64,000 bases of DNA from Saturnia japonica. Lineage: Eukaryota; Arthropoda; Insecta; Lepidoptera; Saturniidae. The stretch spans positions 5,146,001 through 5,210,000 of the forward strand of contig CM065310.1 of NCBI GenBank assembly GCA_033032175.1. Reading direction: 5' to 3'. Position 1 is the first letter of the stretch; each line of letters opens with the position of its first letter. The notes below the pieces were generated by a model that had not been told where the DNA came from, searched no databases, and worked only from the letters and a program-made list of their open reading frames with translations. This document shows positions 1 to 10,573 of this stretch, in pieces. The translations under genes and the position numbers were made by a program.

Positions 1-196
1 ACTTCCGTCCTAAAATGTAATATAGTTTGATGGCAATATAGAATATTTATTTATAAGAAAACTAATACCTTAGCCAACAATAAATTACTCATGTTCAAAA
101 TTCTAGATTAGATCAGATCAGATCTATATTAGTTGGTGCTAAAACTTGTAATTAAATTATTGTGATGGAATTGAAAGCATTTAAACTAATACATAC

Positions 197-356
197 CAAT
201 GGATGTGTCAATCATCTTATCTCTTTTTTTAATCTTTTCTTTGAGTTTGTCATCTTTATGTTTCTCCTCCTCAGGTTTGTCTTCTTTTGGCTTATCGTCT
301 TTAGTTTTTTTAAGCCTTTTACCTTTATCTCCCAATTTCTTTTTTCTATTTGGATC
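197..356 (-). CDS. Vps72: Vps72 exon 3 (lysine-rich linker)
   Basis: The acceptor is CCCTTTCAAAG, phase 0, which matches the exon 2 end. It encodes DPNRKKKLGDKGKRLKK and further K/E/D-rich residues, ending at donor GTATGT. Its composition suits the variable charged linker of YL-1, but there is little conserved sequence, so the boundary rests on splice signals and phase. Confidence 0.7.
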
Positions 357-3300
357 CTTTGAAAGGGATTTATGAAAATAATAAATAACATGTTTACTTA
401 ACACGTTAAATGCCGAAAATATTTTTGTACTTTTCCAATCAGGCCACGGTGGGCATCGGTGACCGTTGGAAAACTTTTCCATTCCGGCCATGGTGGTCAT
501 CAGTGACCACACGCTGGGTGAAATTTCAAACGTGTCTTCTATGCCGTAGAACACAACTATATGGTTAATTCTTATACAACGTAGCCGACATTGCCCTGTA
601 GACTAATGCGAAAGGCTGGGTTTTTAAATATCATAATAACTGAGAAAAATATGACGATCTGAAACAAAAACTACAAACTCTGCCCAATTTTTAGTCAAAG
701 AGGTGATTGTATTATTTATGTTTTGATATTATTTTTAGGTTCATACATGTTTTTATTATGTTTATACCCACAACAAAAATTTGGAGTCTATTTGACGAGC
801 TTAACGAGTTTAGGTTTCAGTGGTGACATGGTTAGGCTGTCATTAAGTATGTTTGCATGATTAAATGTTTGTTTTACCGTAACTTGAGTATCGTTGCTCC
901 GATATACATGACTAGCTGTGCCCCACGGTTTCACCTGTGTTTTTATCCGACAAACACCGCTCAGCCAACGCACCCGTGTAGTCAGTCTATCATAATTGTT
1001 CTCACTTTCCGCAAGTATAAATTATTTTAATTTTTTATTATCTCCCAAACTTTATGTCCAAATGACATGCTCTAAAGGGCAAAATTTAACTTCATAAAAT
1101 TCTCTTTATGATGAAGTAACTTTTGTTCGTAAGTATATCAATACTTACGAATCCATGCCTAAAAATTATGTACAAAAATAAATTCTTAATCTTCAACAAC
1201 AAAAAAAATTGCAATATACCATAATGTATAATAGGCATATATTATCGCCGACTTTTTTTTAATATACTAAGGACCAATAATTTTTCAACAACCGTTACGG
1301 ATAAAATCGAGCGACGCAGCGCGTGCGCTGCGTAGCTGGAGGTGACTGAAATGGCGCCCGGGCGGCACTCGCTAGCGGAAAAACGAATTTCTTTCCGCGG
1401 AAGCCATGGTGGTCACTGGTGACCAATCCTTATATTTTATCAAAATAAAAGCACTTTTTTAATATTTTCAAATTAATCTATGGATTTTGACACCTTTTCT
1501 ATCATTTGGAGTAGAAAAAAAACCGAAATTATAGCAAATTTGATGTTTTTACTTTGCCCCTCTGGGCTAAACTGCTGCCAGCTAACGTGACCAACATGGA
1601 GTTTAACATGTTAACCAGACTTTATTTTCAGTAGTTCTTTAAATAAAATATAATGGGTTATAAAAACCTACTAGCCAGCAATCTGTGCAAATTTAAAATT
1701 TAAACAAATAATAATAAATGTAAGTACTTATTCATATTTCAAATTAAAAAAAATAGCCTTGCTGGAGATAAGAAATTAATATTAGAGTAAAGAATTAAAA
1801 TAAAGAAAACTCACAGTGTAAGCTTTAGTCCCAACTTTTCTTTTCAATTTTTCCTCTACTTCTTGATCTGAGACAGGATCATCATTCTCATCAATATCAA
1901 AATCAGAGTCCACTTCATCATCTACTTCTTTCTCCTGTCTATAAATATACCATAAATAAATATAAGGTGCATTCGGCTAATTCCGAAATTCGGGATATTC
2001 CGATAATTACTAATTTCTACTAAACGCAGCAATATTTTATGCTCTTCCAACATTTACCGGGTACCCTTCATAATACGCTATCCTGCTTTAGCTGACTCAG
2101 GTTGTCCCGAGCGAGCAATCGTACATAACGCAAGATTTTTATGAAACAGTGATTTTTCCCTCGTTTTTGGGTTATCAGAATTACCCGAACATCCATATTT
2201 AAGAACTTTGGTAATTTATATATCTGATATTTTTTTAATCCATTAGATTATCGTTTTAGTGCACTACTGACTAGGTATAGAACACTCTAACTCATCATTT
2301 TCTCCTTTTTACAGAATTACCCGAACCGGGGAATTCCGAATCATAAACAATTCGGATTTATCTGATCTTAATTTTCTATAGAAATAATCAGTGGTTCTCA
2401 ATGTTTCATTTCTTATTTATGGGAATGGTTGAATTTGTGTTCCAATTAGTATAGTTTCTCAATATACACTAAACTATTTCAAATTTCTTAGGCACACTAT
2501 GAAAAGTGATGACAACATACATAACTAGTCGGAACTCTTTCTACCTATATAGTCTTCTTAAACAAAAAACGTTTATGCCGGAATTTTTGTTCTAAGCCAG
2601 CAAGCAAAATTAGGTAGGTACTTTTAAATACACCTAACAGTTATATATGTATACTTATTAATTATACAATGCTAATTAAAAAAATTGGTTACAGAAACAT
2701 GCCAAATAAATATACTAAAAAGAAAATACCCAAATAAACAGAAAAAGATGTAATAAATGCTGTTAAAGAAATTAAAAACGATAGATTGCCCATTTACGCT
2801 GCAGCAGAAAAGTACGGAATACCTTCAACAACTCTTTATGACAGGGTCAAGGAAACATATAGAACAAATGTTGTAGGTAGACGATTAGCCATTCCGCGGG
2901 AAGTAGAAAATAGATTGGCCGACGCTATCAAAGCTAAGGAAATCCGTCCCATTAGTGGTGGGTGACAGTTTAATAGTGATTAATACAAATTGTATGTTGG
3001 ACAGATTTTCGGTACATCGTGACTTGTGACCGATTTCTTCTATTTTCGATGCCGGCATGGACTCATAATTATGGTATAATCGTATCTCGATTAAACATTT
3101 TTAAATTTTAATCTTATTCATGTTGTCATTTTGTAGGTATTTTATTGATTGTTCATGTTTTGAGATGATTTTTATTTTGTTTTTAAATAAAAGATCAGTT
3201 TGTTACAGTAATGGTAGATTACGTATAATTGCTATTAGAGACTATACTTGTTAAGTAAAATACATTATTAGTAATTAATAATTTTTAAAAGTGTGATAAG

Positions 3301-4846
3301 AAAAAATATTTGAAACTATAATAGGTACTTATAAAATTTTCAGCCTTAACTTTTATTGTTAAAAGATAAATGGAAGGCTTTTTTGTATGATTTACTTAAT
3401 AATGTTATTACTTTGAAAAACTTTGATTATGCTAATGAATATGTTTTATGTTGAATCTTAATTGCCTCATTTTATATAAAACTGTATTATTTGTCGATTA
3501 TATTTTTATTGCAAATGTCTTTTGTTGTTTGTACAATTACTTACCAACTAAAAGTTTGAGAACCATAGATTATTTGTCAGGTAATTCCGTAATAAAATAT
3601 CAATTTTTTATGCTTTGGCTACTTAGAGGTCAGTATCAAAAAACATATTTTGCGAGGGTAAATCTGAACGGAAACGAAATATGTACCCAATGCCGTAACT
3701 AAATAAAACCCACTTTTTAATGTCATGCGGAATTGCCCGAACATACTTCGGAATTGTACTGACACAGAGAAAAAATAATCCGAATTTTAAATATTTTTAT
3801 TAAAGAATTCTTATGATATTTATTTTATTTATTTTAATAGAACCGTAAACTATACATTGAAGTAGACAAAATAATCTAAGTGATAAAGTTAACTCCACCT
3901 ACTCTGGAATAACAAATGAAAACAGAAACATCACTACAACTCTTCAAAAATCCTTTCGTAATTACCCGAATGCACCTTAAATGTAATATTTGAAATAAAT
4001 GAATGTCTCATCTTAATAAGACCACAGTAAAACTCGATATGAGACTGGATACATACAGCTAGGTCCAAATTCATTTGATAAAAATATATTAGACAATGAA
4101 AAACCATACTACTAATTTCAATAATTTCAGTAGTCCAGTTGGGTACAATTAGCACACAATTATTGGCATTTTCTTAAATATAAAAAACCTTTTTAGGAAA
4201 ACTTGGAAGCTAGAATTATTTCTGAGAAATCAATAGACACAAGAACTGCTCATTTAATAGTACTAGACATCATGTAACTATTTAATAATCTTTGGAATGA
4301 TATGCATAATAAATAAATCAGATATGAAAAAAGTAACAAAACTGTACCTATAAGTTTTTTGTAGGAGTAGGTAGATTTTTTAAATATTTATATAATTTCC
4401 AAAATAACTGAACATAGAGTTCCTAGTTATATACTCTAGACATAAACATTTCTGATAACTCTCATAATAAGAAAATAAAATAATAATCTACATAACAATT
4501 AAGAATAACATGCCCTATAAACAGATTATGACCTGAATACAACAAAAATAAATGGAACTCTTCAGGATGCTATGAATGGCTTAGATGAGAAATAATAGTT
4601 TAATTAATTAATAATAATTTAAAAAACATAGTATACAATTTAGTGTTGCAGATAAAAGATAAAAATAGGTTTTAAAAATTACTAATTAACCTAATATTCA
4701 GGATTCTGTACTCACTCGTAATCGTTGTCTTCATCAATATCCTGAAATCCTCCGTACGTTGTTTTATAAAAATCATCTTCCTCTTCTTCATTTAATAGCT
4801 TTGCCATACGATTTCCCGCATTCGGGCGACGCTCTCTTTGAGTCAT
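197..4846 (-). CDS. Vps72: Vps72 / YL-1 nuclear protein, 5' part (three coding exons, continues beyond left edge)
   Basis: Exons 4846-4716, 1938-1815 and 356-197 join in frame (131, 124 and 160 nt). All have GT donors (GTGAGT, GTGAGT, GTATGT) and AG acceptors. The first 45 or so residues start MTQRERRPNAGNRMAKLL and continue through an acidic run to YKTTYGGF. Exon 2 holds EVDSDFDIDEN and ends TKAYT. Exon 3 is a lysine-rich charged stretch. This is the conserved N-terminal order of YL-1/VPS72 (NAGNRM..LL.EEEED.FY.T.YGGF, then EVDSDF.IDE.D and TKAY). The family binds histone H2A.Z-H2B and is a subunit of the nuclear SRCAP/SWR1 and Tip60 complexes; that role is family knowledge. The YL1 C-terminal domain is outside the window. 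The first ATG fits the family start. The first intron (about 2.8 kb) carries a pogo-like transposon. Identification is confident; the exon 3 acceptor is less certain. Confidence 0.88.
430..1430. repeat. Intron 2 repeat debris, including three copies of a palindromic GGTCAC-GTGACC motif
   Basis: Near 440-462, 486-510 and 1403-1425 the sequence repeats GCCATGGTGGTCA followed by GGTGACCA. The third copy contains the near-perfect palindrome GGTCACTGGTGACC. Between them, at about 905-1000 on the minus strand, lies a repeat with GTTTGTCGGATAAAA and GGGCACAGCTAGT, which recurs near 47600-47655. A GC-rich patch lies at 1308-1400. The parent element is not identified. Confidence 0.45.
1815..1938 (-). 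CDS. Vps72: Vps72 exon 2
   Basis: The acceptor is TTTATAG and the donor GTGAGT. The exon completes a split Glu codon and encodes the acidic YL-1 block with VDSDFDIDENDDPVSDQE, ending TKAYT in phase 0. Confidence 0.88.
1965..3977 (+). mobile_element. pogo-like (Tc1/mariner superfamily) DNA transposon, internally decayed
   Basis: Inverted ends AGGTGCATTCGG and CCGAATGCACCT are flanked by TA at 1963-1964 and 3978-3979, giving the TA target duplication of the superfamily. The inverted similarity extends about 25 bp (left GCATTCGGCTAATTCCGAAA, right GCATTCGGGTAATTACGAAA read inward). Subterminal TTCGGGTAATTC-type motifs recur inside in both orientations. The only recognisable coding remnant is a psq/CENP-B-like HTH. 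The 2.0-kb length and missing DDE domain mark a non-autonomous copy. It sits in Vps72 intron 1, upstream-strand relative to that gene. Confidence 0.8.
2699..2965 (+). pseudogene. Truncated psq-type HTH of a pogo/Tigger-like transposase
   Basis: From an ATG, 89 codons run to TGA with one in-frame TAA at codon 13. The product includes AAAEKYGIPSTTLYDRVK, the typical psq/CENP-B N-terminal helix-turn-helix, followed by a PREVENRLADAIKAKE segment. No DDE catalytic core follows. It lies inside an element with TA-flanked inverted ends, so it is read as the DNA-binding N-terminus of that element's transposase. The nonsense codon and truncation make it non-functional. Confidence 0.75.
4716..4846 (-). 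CDS. Vps72: Vps72 exon 1 (start codon)
   Basis: It carries the ATG and 43 full codons plus two bases, ending at donor GTGAGT. It encodes the NAGNRM and YKTTYGGF blocks and ends with acidic residues. Confidence 0.88.
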
Positions 4847-6508
4847 GTTTACTGTGATTTTACACATCAAGTTATCAAATGTATTTATTTTAAGATAATT
4901 TATGCAATTATTATATAGGCCAATTATTGAGAGATTTAATCATCTTTTGTTATTAATCACGAAATAATCAAAACTTTCAACACAATACTTACAATCACGA
5001 ATTTTCTTATCATGAATCACTGAATCAAAACATTCACAACTAATAAGTTGAAATATGAAATATGCCTCACAGACTATTAGATGTACAAGATTTGCCTGGC
5101 ACGGCCGTATTAGTGTATACTTTAAAGGATTGTTAAAAAAAATCGATATTTATAATTCGAAATATCAATGTTTGTATCAAAAACGATATATTTTTATTAA
5201 TTTAAGTAACTAATGTCGCTAGATTCCAAAATTGTAAAAAGTAGGAAAGATCTGAAAAAAACTGTATTTCCTATTTTAATGACTAGTAGGTTTTCTTTGC
5301 GTTGCTTTTATGTGTGTGTGCGGCAGTCATTCGTCACTTCCATTCGTGAGTTCTTTCGAAGTTATTTAGTGTTAAAAATCCCTTCTAATTTTGTATTGTC
5401 TATGTGTACGTTTATTTTTGGTATAGGTGGTGTTTCTGTTAGTATTGCCGATGTAGCAATCTAATGTGTTTGTTCAAACCATAAGCAGAGTCATAAATGA
5501 AAACACAGTTTTAGCCAGGAATCGTACGAATATTATATTTAATTATTTGTAGTTATATCAAATAATAAACAATTTGGAATAGGTAACAATATTAGCTAAT
5601 TATATCACGATATGTTACAAAATATATATTTGTATCTCAAACAATATATTATATTTTCTCACTTGACATTTTTCAGTTGACAAGCCATTTAAAACAATAC
5701 TTTTTATAAAGAAAAAACATACAATGATATGCAAAGAGATTATACTAGTTTTATATCAAAGCCTCTTTGCTTCAACAGTTTCTAATAACAAATTTAAAAA
5801 AACTCAATTAAAGAGACTACTTAAATCATCGCAAAATCAATGGCGTTCCCACAACTACACAAAAGGAGTCGTTTAAAAAATTTAATTTGCGTTATATTAA
5901 GTATTTAGTTTACGATCGCGAGTGATCTCAGTACCTAAATAACCACAGTTTCAACCTTTTGGATATATATGAGACACTTTACCCCAGTTCTTTTGAATCT
6001 GGCACTTAATTACTTGACACCTACGGCTTCCTCCTTATCTTCAGACAGAGAATGGCTTCTGCCATTACTCTGACGGTTTCTAACAATAGAAGCCAGCTGA
6101 CAGCGGAGCATGTAAAACATGTATGTGATGCACAGTTTTTCTACTTTCACTACCGGACAAATACTGGTTTGTCTGATATATAAGTCTTAAAAATATTAGT
6201 TAGAAGATAGCTTTATAGTCTTTGATATTTTTGTAATTTTACCAAAAAAAGGAATATTGATAAAAATTCCTTCGTTTTTATTGAGATTTTTGTACATTAA
6301 AGTAATGTACATTATAAAAAATACTATTGATATTATTGAACTAGGTTGAACTATATACATTATTATATATAACTGATATATCGATAATTTTTCCTTGATA
6401 TATTGATATAAATATTGATATTTAATTAATATCGATACATCAATATATTGATATATTTTTACTTCCGACATCCCTATTAGTGTATTATCTATGCTGCCAA
6501 GTGTTAAA
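4847..6508. other. Vps72 upstream sequence and AT-rich spacer, no gene seen
   Basis: This is strongly AT-rich. The Vps72 promoter should lie just above 4846, but no convincing TATA or initiator could be picked. The longest reading frames are low-complexity and unlike any family I know. From 6190 to 6480 the sequence is dense in ATATTGATAT-type repeats. Confidence 0.5.
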
Positions 6509-6901
6509 TAGTGGTGGGCGATAATGAGAAATACTCTTGTAATCATTCGTTTATAAAGATATATCGAAATAATTCTATTATAGCCATTAGTAATTACTAA
6601 TATTTGTAGTTCGATGATGAGTGAACATTCATAAATCATATCCAAAGTACCATTAGTAATTATTATATATGAACGAAGATGAGTGATCATTCATCATCGA
6701 AGTACTATTAGTAATTACTAATGCTAGGTTGCTAATTTGATAAAATTATAAAATTATTACGACCGAACAACTTTTTTTTAGCTAATAATTGATAAATGTG
6801 TTCTAGTAAAGAACTTTGTTTACGATTGCGCGACCTTTTTTTAGCTTTCCACTATTCGTTTTTAATAGGTACCAGTTATCATACATAATCGCCCACCTCT
6901 G
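6509..6901. mobile_element. MITE with AGNGGTGGGCGAT inverted ends
   Basis: The left end TAGTGGTGGGCGATAATG is matched by the right end, which inward on the other strand reads CAGAGGTGGGCGATTATG. The interior (about 360 bp) is AT-rich with repeated TAGTAATTACTAAT and GATCATTCAT blocks that can fold back. The ends resemble hAT termini (CAGNGGTGGGC), but flanking 8-bp repeats were not found, so the superfamily is uncertain. Confidence 0.55.
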
Positions 6902-7212
6902 GGCTATCAAAGCCTTGATTATAAATGATCATTCATATTTATAATTCGATTAAGAATTATCATTCATAATTGAAATAACTCGATTATGTAAATCATTTAT
7001 GATCAATCATTGCAATTATATAAATCATAGACAAATAACCAGAAGGAATCTAAATCAGAGTTATATAACAAATGTAAATCGTTCTTAATCGCCATCTCTT
7101 AGTGTCAAAGCTGTCACGTCAAGCATCAACAGTCAAAAACTGTCAGTGTCAGAATTCTTCTTGTTTTAGCCCCGCAAAAAGCACCAGTCAGTGTCAATGT
7201 TTTTAGGCCTTC

Positions 7213-7767
7213 TATAACCTTTTCATTTCTTTATTTTCTCGATGACAGCTCCTGTGAAAACTTGAACGAGCGCCTTTTTTACAATAAGTATGCATTATTT
7301 TATAAAAATATATAACATTTATACACGTACAAGGTAATACCAGAGTCGGATAAACTGATAGCGATGCAATTATATCGATAAACGTAACACGATAACAGAC
7401 CCGATATTTTTTTACAAAATGTAAGAAACTAAACTACTGCCGGATACTTTTCTACAAATTTATTAACTAATATTATATTTCATTACAAGATGTTACACGT
7501 ATTAATTTTTGATTGATAATGCCACCTCCTTCAAAATTTTCGAAGATGTTGTAAAATAAGTAGGTATAGGTAGGTACTCGACAATGAAACGAAATAATTA
7601 TAACGACAGGTAATCATTATTTATTTATTTTAATCAAAATCTGATTAATCGTCACTGTCACTTGATATATTATTATATTCGATCGATATCATTACTAATT
7701 TGGTCACAACACTACAACTATCAAATTAGAACTGTCATTGAGAAAATAAAGAAATGGAAATGGTATA
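7213..7767. mobile_element. MITE family M1, copy 1
   Basis: Inverted ends of about 30 bp read TTTCTTTATTTTCTC then GATGACAG on the left, mirrored by CTGTCATTGAGAAAATAAAG on the right, with outermost TATA..CC/GGTATA. A second copy of nearly the same length lies at 41197-41737. Shared interior landmarks include CGATAAACGTAACACGATAA and GTAGGTATAGGTAGGTACTC. It has no coding capacity. Confidence 0.75.
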
Positions 7768-8174
7768 GTAAAATTTCTATTAATAATACAAAGTGCGGTT
7801 TTCTGACAAGATGGTGGTTCCCTTGTTAGAATTAAAGGAGTTTTTTGACATCTCAAAATTCATATTCCCACTTTATATTTATAATCCACTTCACTTATGC
7901 CCAACAATCAAACTATATCACGCAAAATGCCTCCAATATTACTTATAGAGTCAAAAAACCTAAGTTAATGAATTAAAAATAAAAACCACATCATGCCATT
8001 TCACGTTCCCGCCAAAAAAAAACTGTCAAAATTGTTAGTTTAGGTCTGATCTAAGGCAAAAGTCGTATAGCATCATAAAGCATTACAACAGCCTACAGTA
8101 AGTTTAAAATTATAATGGAGTATGTTTGTTATTTTTCCACACCTATAAACGTATTTATTTAAATAGTTGCATTA
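7768..8174. other. AT-rich spacer, nothing recognised
   Basis: No reading frame, RNA gene or clear repeat was recognised. It ends where a LINE 3' fragment begins. Confidence 0.4.
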
Positions 8175-8440
8175 CGAGGATAAAGTGGAGGTGGATGGGG
8201 CAATCAGCATGACGAGAATATGTAAGATAGACCAAAGGAATTTCGGAGAGGTGGCCCAGACGTTTGCCACAACTGCGGGGCAGGCCGCCATCTAGCCCGA
8301 CGCGATGGTTTAACAACACAGAAAGGGTGGCGGTTAAACTCTGAATGTTAGTAGCGCAAGATCGCGAGGGTTAGCATGAGAGAGAGGAAGCCTTTACTCA
8401 GGAGTGGATAAATTTAGGCTAAATGGATGGATGAGATATA
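8175..8440 (+). pseudogene. 3' end of a non-LTR retrotransposon ORF2, degraded
   Basis: Interrupted translations give KWRWMGQ, then RWPRRLPQLRGRPPSSPTRW, then MLVAQDREG and REEAFTQEWI. This is the order seen at the C-terminus of lepidopteran LINE reverse-transcriptase proteins (KWRWAGH..., RGRP..RW.D, W..AQDR..W, LEEAF.Q.W). Several stops and shifts are present. The clade is not assigned. Confidence 0.6.
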
Positions 8441-8529
8441 TTATTTATTGAAGAAATACCTACATTTATTTAATTTTTTTTTTCAAATCCTATTGTTTGG
8501 AATACAAATTCATTAGCCGCATCGTAGGA

Positions 8530-9165
8530 TTAATTATTAACACTCCCCACTCGGAGTAAGTGTTCTGTGGTTAACACTCAGCAACAGTTGCAACGAGAGG
8601 TCCGTACTTACGTGCTAGTCACTTTTCTGTATGCTGTTTTCCCATTTTTAATACGACAAGTTGAGTACATTATATATTCCTCCGTGTTAATTTTGTGCCT
8701 GTGTAGAACTTAAGTGTTCGATGTAGGTATAGATTTCGATAGACGCTGTGATTGACGAATTGCACGACAGGTGCATCGTTCGGCCCGCCACGCCCCCTAG
8801 TTTTGTGCGACGGCTCTGTTGGCACGTAGGCGAGTCTGCTTCGTGTTTGGCCGTGAACTCGCGTTTGTTTGTTTTGTACGCGCTACGTCATTCCGGACGT
8901 TCGGCTAGCGCTGAGATATATGTGATTTACGGTGGTTGAAGTTTTTGCATTGTATAACTTTGAGTTGGTGTCCCAGGAGGGTTTTGATGAACATATTACT
9001 TTCGTGATAGTGTTCCGTAGGATTTGAGTCTGCACGCACATTTACACACAGTTCACTCTACACACACATACTTCACAATCTGAAGTTCAGGTCGACGGGG
9101 CAAGGTCAAGGTCACCGCCCGCTCCTGACGAGATGAGTCTCTTTTGTTTGTTATTAGAATAATTA
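8530..9165 (+). other. Unexplained CG-rich block
   Basis: This block is clearly richer in G+C and CpG than its surroundings. One plus-strand frame from 8748 stays open for 63 codons, but the peptide is not recognised. It could be the 5' UTR of a non-LTR element, a host non-coding first exon, or a promoter. No splice-linked partner is evident. Confidence 0.35.
9106..9114 (+). promoter_or_regulatory. TCAAGGTCA extended nuclear-receptor half-site
   Basis: The context GCAAGGTCAAGGTCACCG contains TCAAGGTCA, the consensus monomer site for FTZ-F1/ERR-type nuclear receptors, plus an overlapping AAGGTCA. It lies at the edge of the CG-rich block. This is a motif match only. Confidence 0.3.
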
Positions 9166-10390
9166 CTGTGTATCGCAGCAATAGCTTCGAACACCCATCT
9201 TATCTACTTAGATCTTTCGTTTTTAGTCAGTGAAGCAAAATCCATGCTATCAACGTGCAACGTAAATATTAAGTAGGCAACTTATTTTTATTTTTTTACC
9301 TTTGACTGCATTAAAACGTTATCTTAAAATATTGCCAGCCTAGAATACACAGTAAACTTAAAAGTAGGCAAAATCTGGAAAATGAGTAGTTTAGGGTACA
9401 AGTCCCACTATCACAATACAAATTAATTGTACCCTATACTTGATGTAAACAGAAAATGTCTTACCATACTGGTATTAATTTCAGAGTGTGGAAGTTCCTG
9501 GTCATTATTTAAAGGATTCAAAATCACATATTTATTACGCTCCATCGTCAGGTAGACTGCCATGCTTGCGGTTGTTAGCGAAGCGAATCCCGAAGACAGT
9601 GTATTTAGAAATAGGTTATTAAATAAAACAATGAAATATTTTGTGCGGTTTATTCAATTTTAACAGTTATAATAAGATTTTACTTCAGTCATCTTTAGTT
9701 CTTGACAAAAACTACAATTCTTTATTTTATAGTGTCAAAGGTGACATTATTTCATTTGCATTCTTAAAGTGACTGATTCAAGTTGAACTGACAATATATA
9801 TTGATCATTCAAAATTATCTTGAAACATCACATTTTACAGATATAAATTAGTGTTACTTTTATAGCATAATATGAATTTTTATTATTCGTAAACTTTCAA
9901 GTGATTTTATATTTAAACTTTAGCTATTATTTTTAAATGTTTCTTTCTACGTAGTTTTCATTATTTGTTCCTATTTAATCATTATTAGTTAGTTTGAACA
10001 TAAAACCACAAGAAAAAAGAACTTTGGATACATTGTACTTTTTAAATTAATATAATCAAAACAATAAATAATTTGTATATTAATTCAACATACAGATATG
10101 CTTAATATAACATCACATAAGATTTAAAAAAAACACATTTCATAATACTTAGGTACATCGTAAATGATTTCCAATAAATAATGGCTAAGATTAAAATGGA
10201 ATGTTCCCGATTAAGGTATTGATTTAAATCTGGTTTCGTATTCCTACTAGCAAAACATAACTTCAATTTAAAAGTAATTATTAATTAATTAAAATATATA
10301 ATAAAGATTTATAATCTCCATTTATTTAAAAGAACAACATTTCTAATAATCATGATAACTCAAACAAATTCTATTCTATTATAAGTAATA
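9166..10390. other. AT-rich spacer, nothing recognised
   Basis: No gene, RNA or clear mobile-element ends were seen. Confidence 0.4.
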
Positions 10391-10573
10391 CAGTGTAAAC
10401 TCTTTATAACGTTATCCTTTATAACGATAAACTCCCTATAACGTTGAAGTGAGCCCAACTTGATTGGTTTGCGTTAAAACCCACATATTGAAACTCCACT
10501 CCATATAACGATAACTCTCTATAACGACAAAAAATGCTCAGTCCCTTGAGTATCGTTATAAAGAGTTTACACG
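10391..10573. mobile_element. Short pogo-type MITE with GTGTAAACTC ends
   Basis: The ends are CAGTGTAAACTCTTTATAAC and, inverted, CGTGTAAACTCTTTATAACG, flanked by TA on both sides (10389-10390 and 10574-10575). The interior repeats TATAACGATAACTC motifs. Length, TA duplication and CAGTG-type ends suggest a Tc1/mariner or pogo-derived MITE. Confidence 0.75.

Noticed and set aside
186..554. Single 122-codon minus-strand protein
   Set aside because: Only 197-356 fits Vps72 exon 3; the upstream part is intron read-through containing repeat sequence.
3448..3702. 84-codon plus-strand frame inside the pogo-like element
   Set aside because: It has no DDE motif and its composition is that of non-coding AT-rich sequence.
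6196..6690. 164-codon minus-strand frame
   Set aside because: It is Ile/Tyr-rich low complexity over ATATTGATAT repeats and crosses a MITE end; not a gene.
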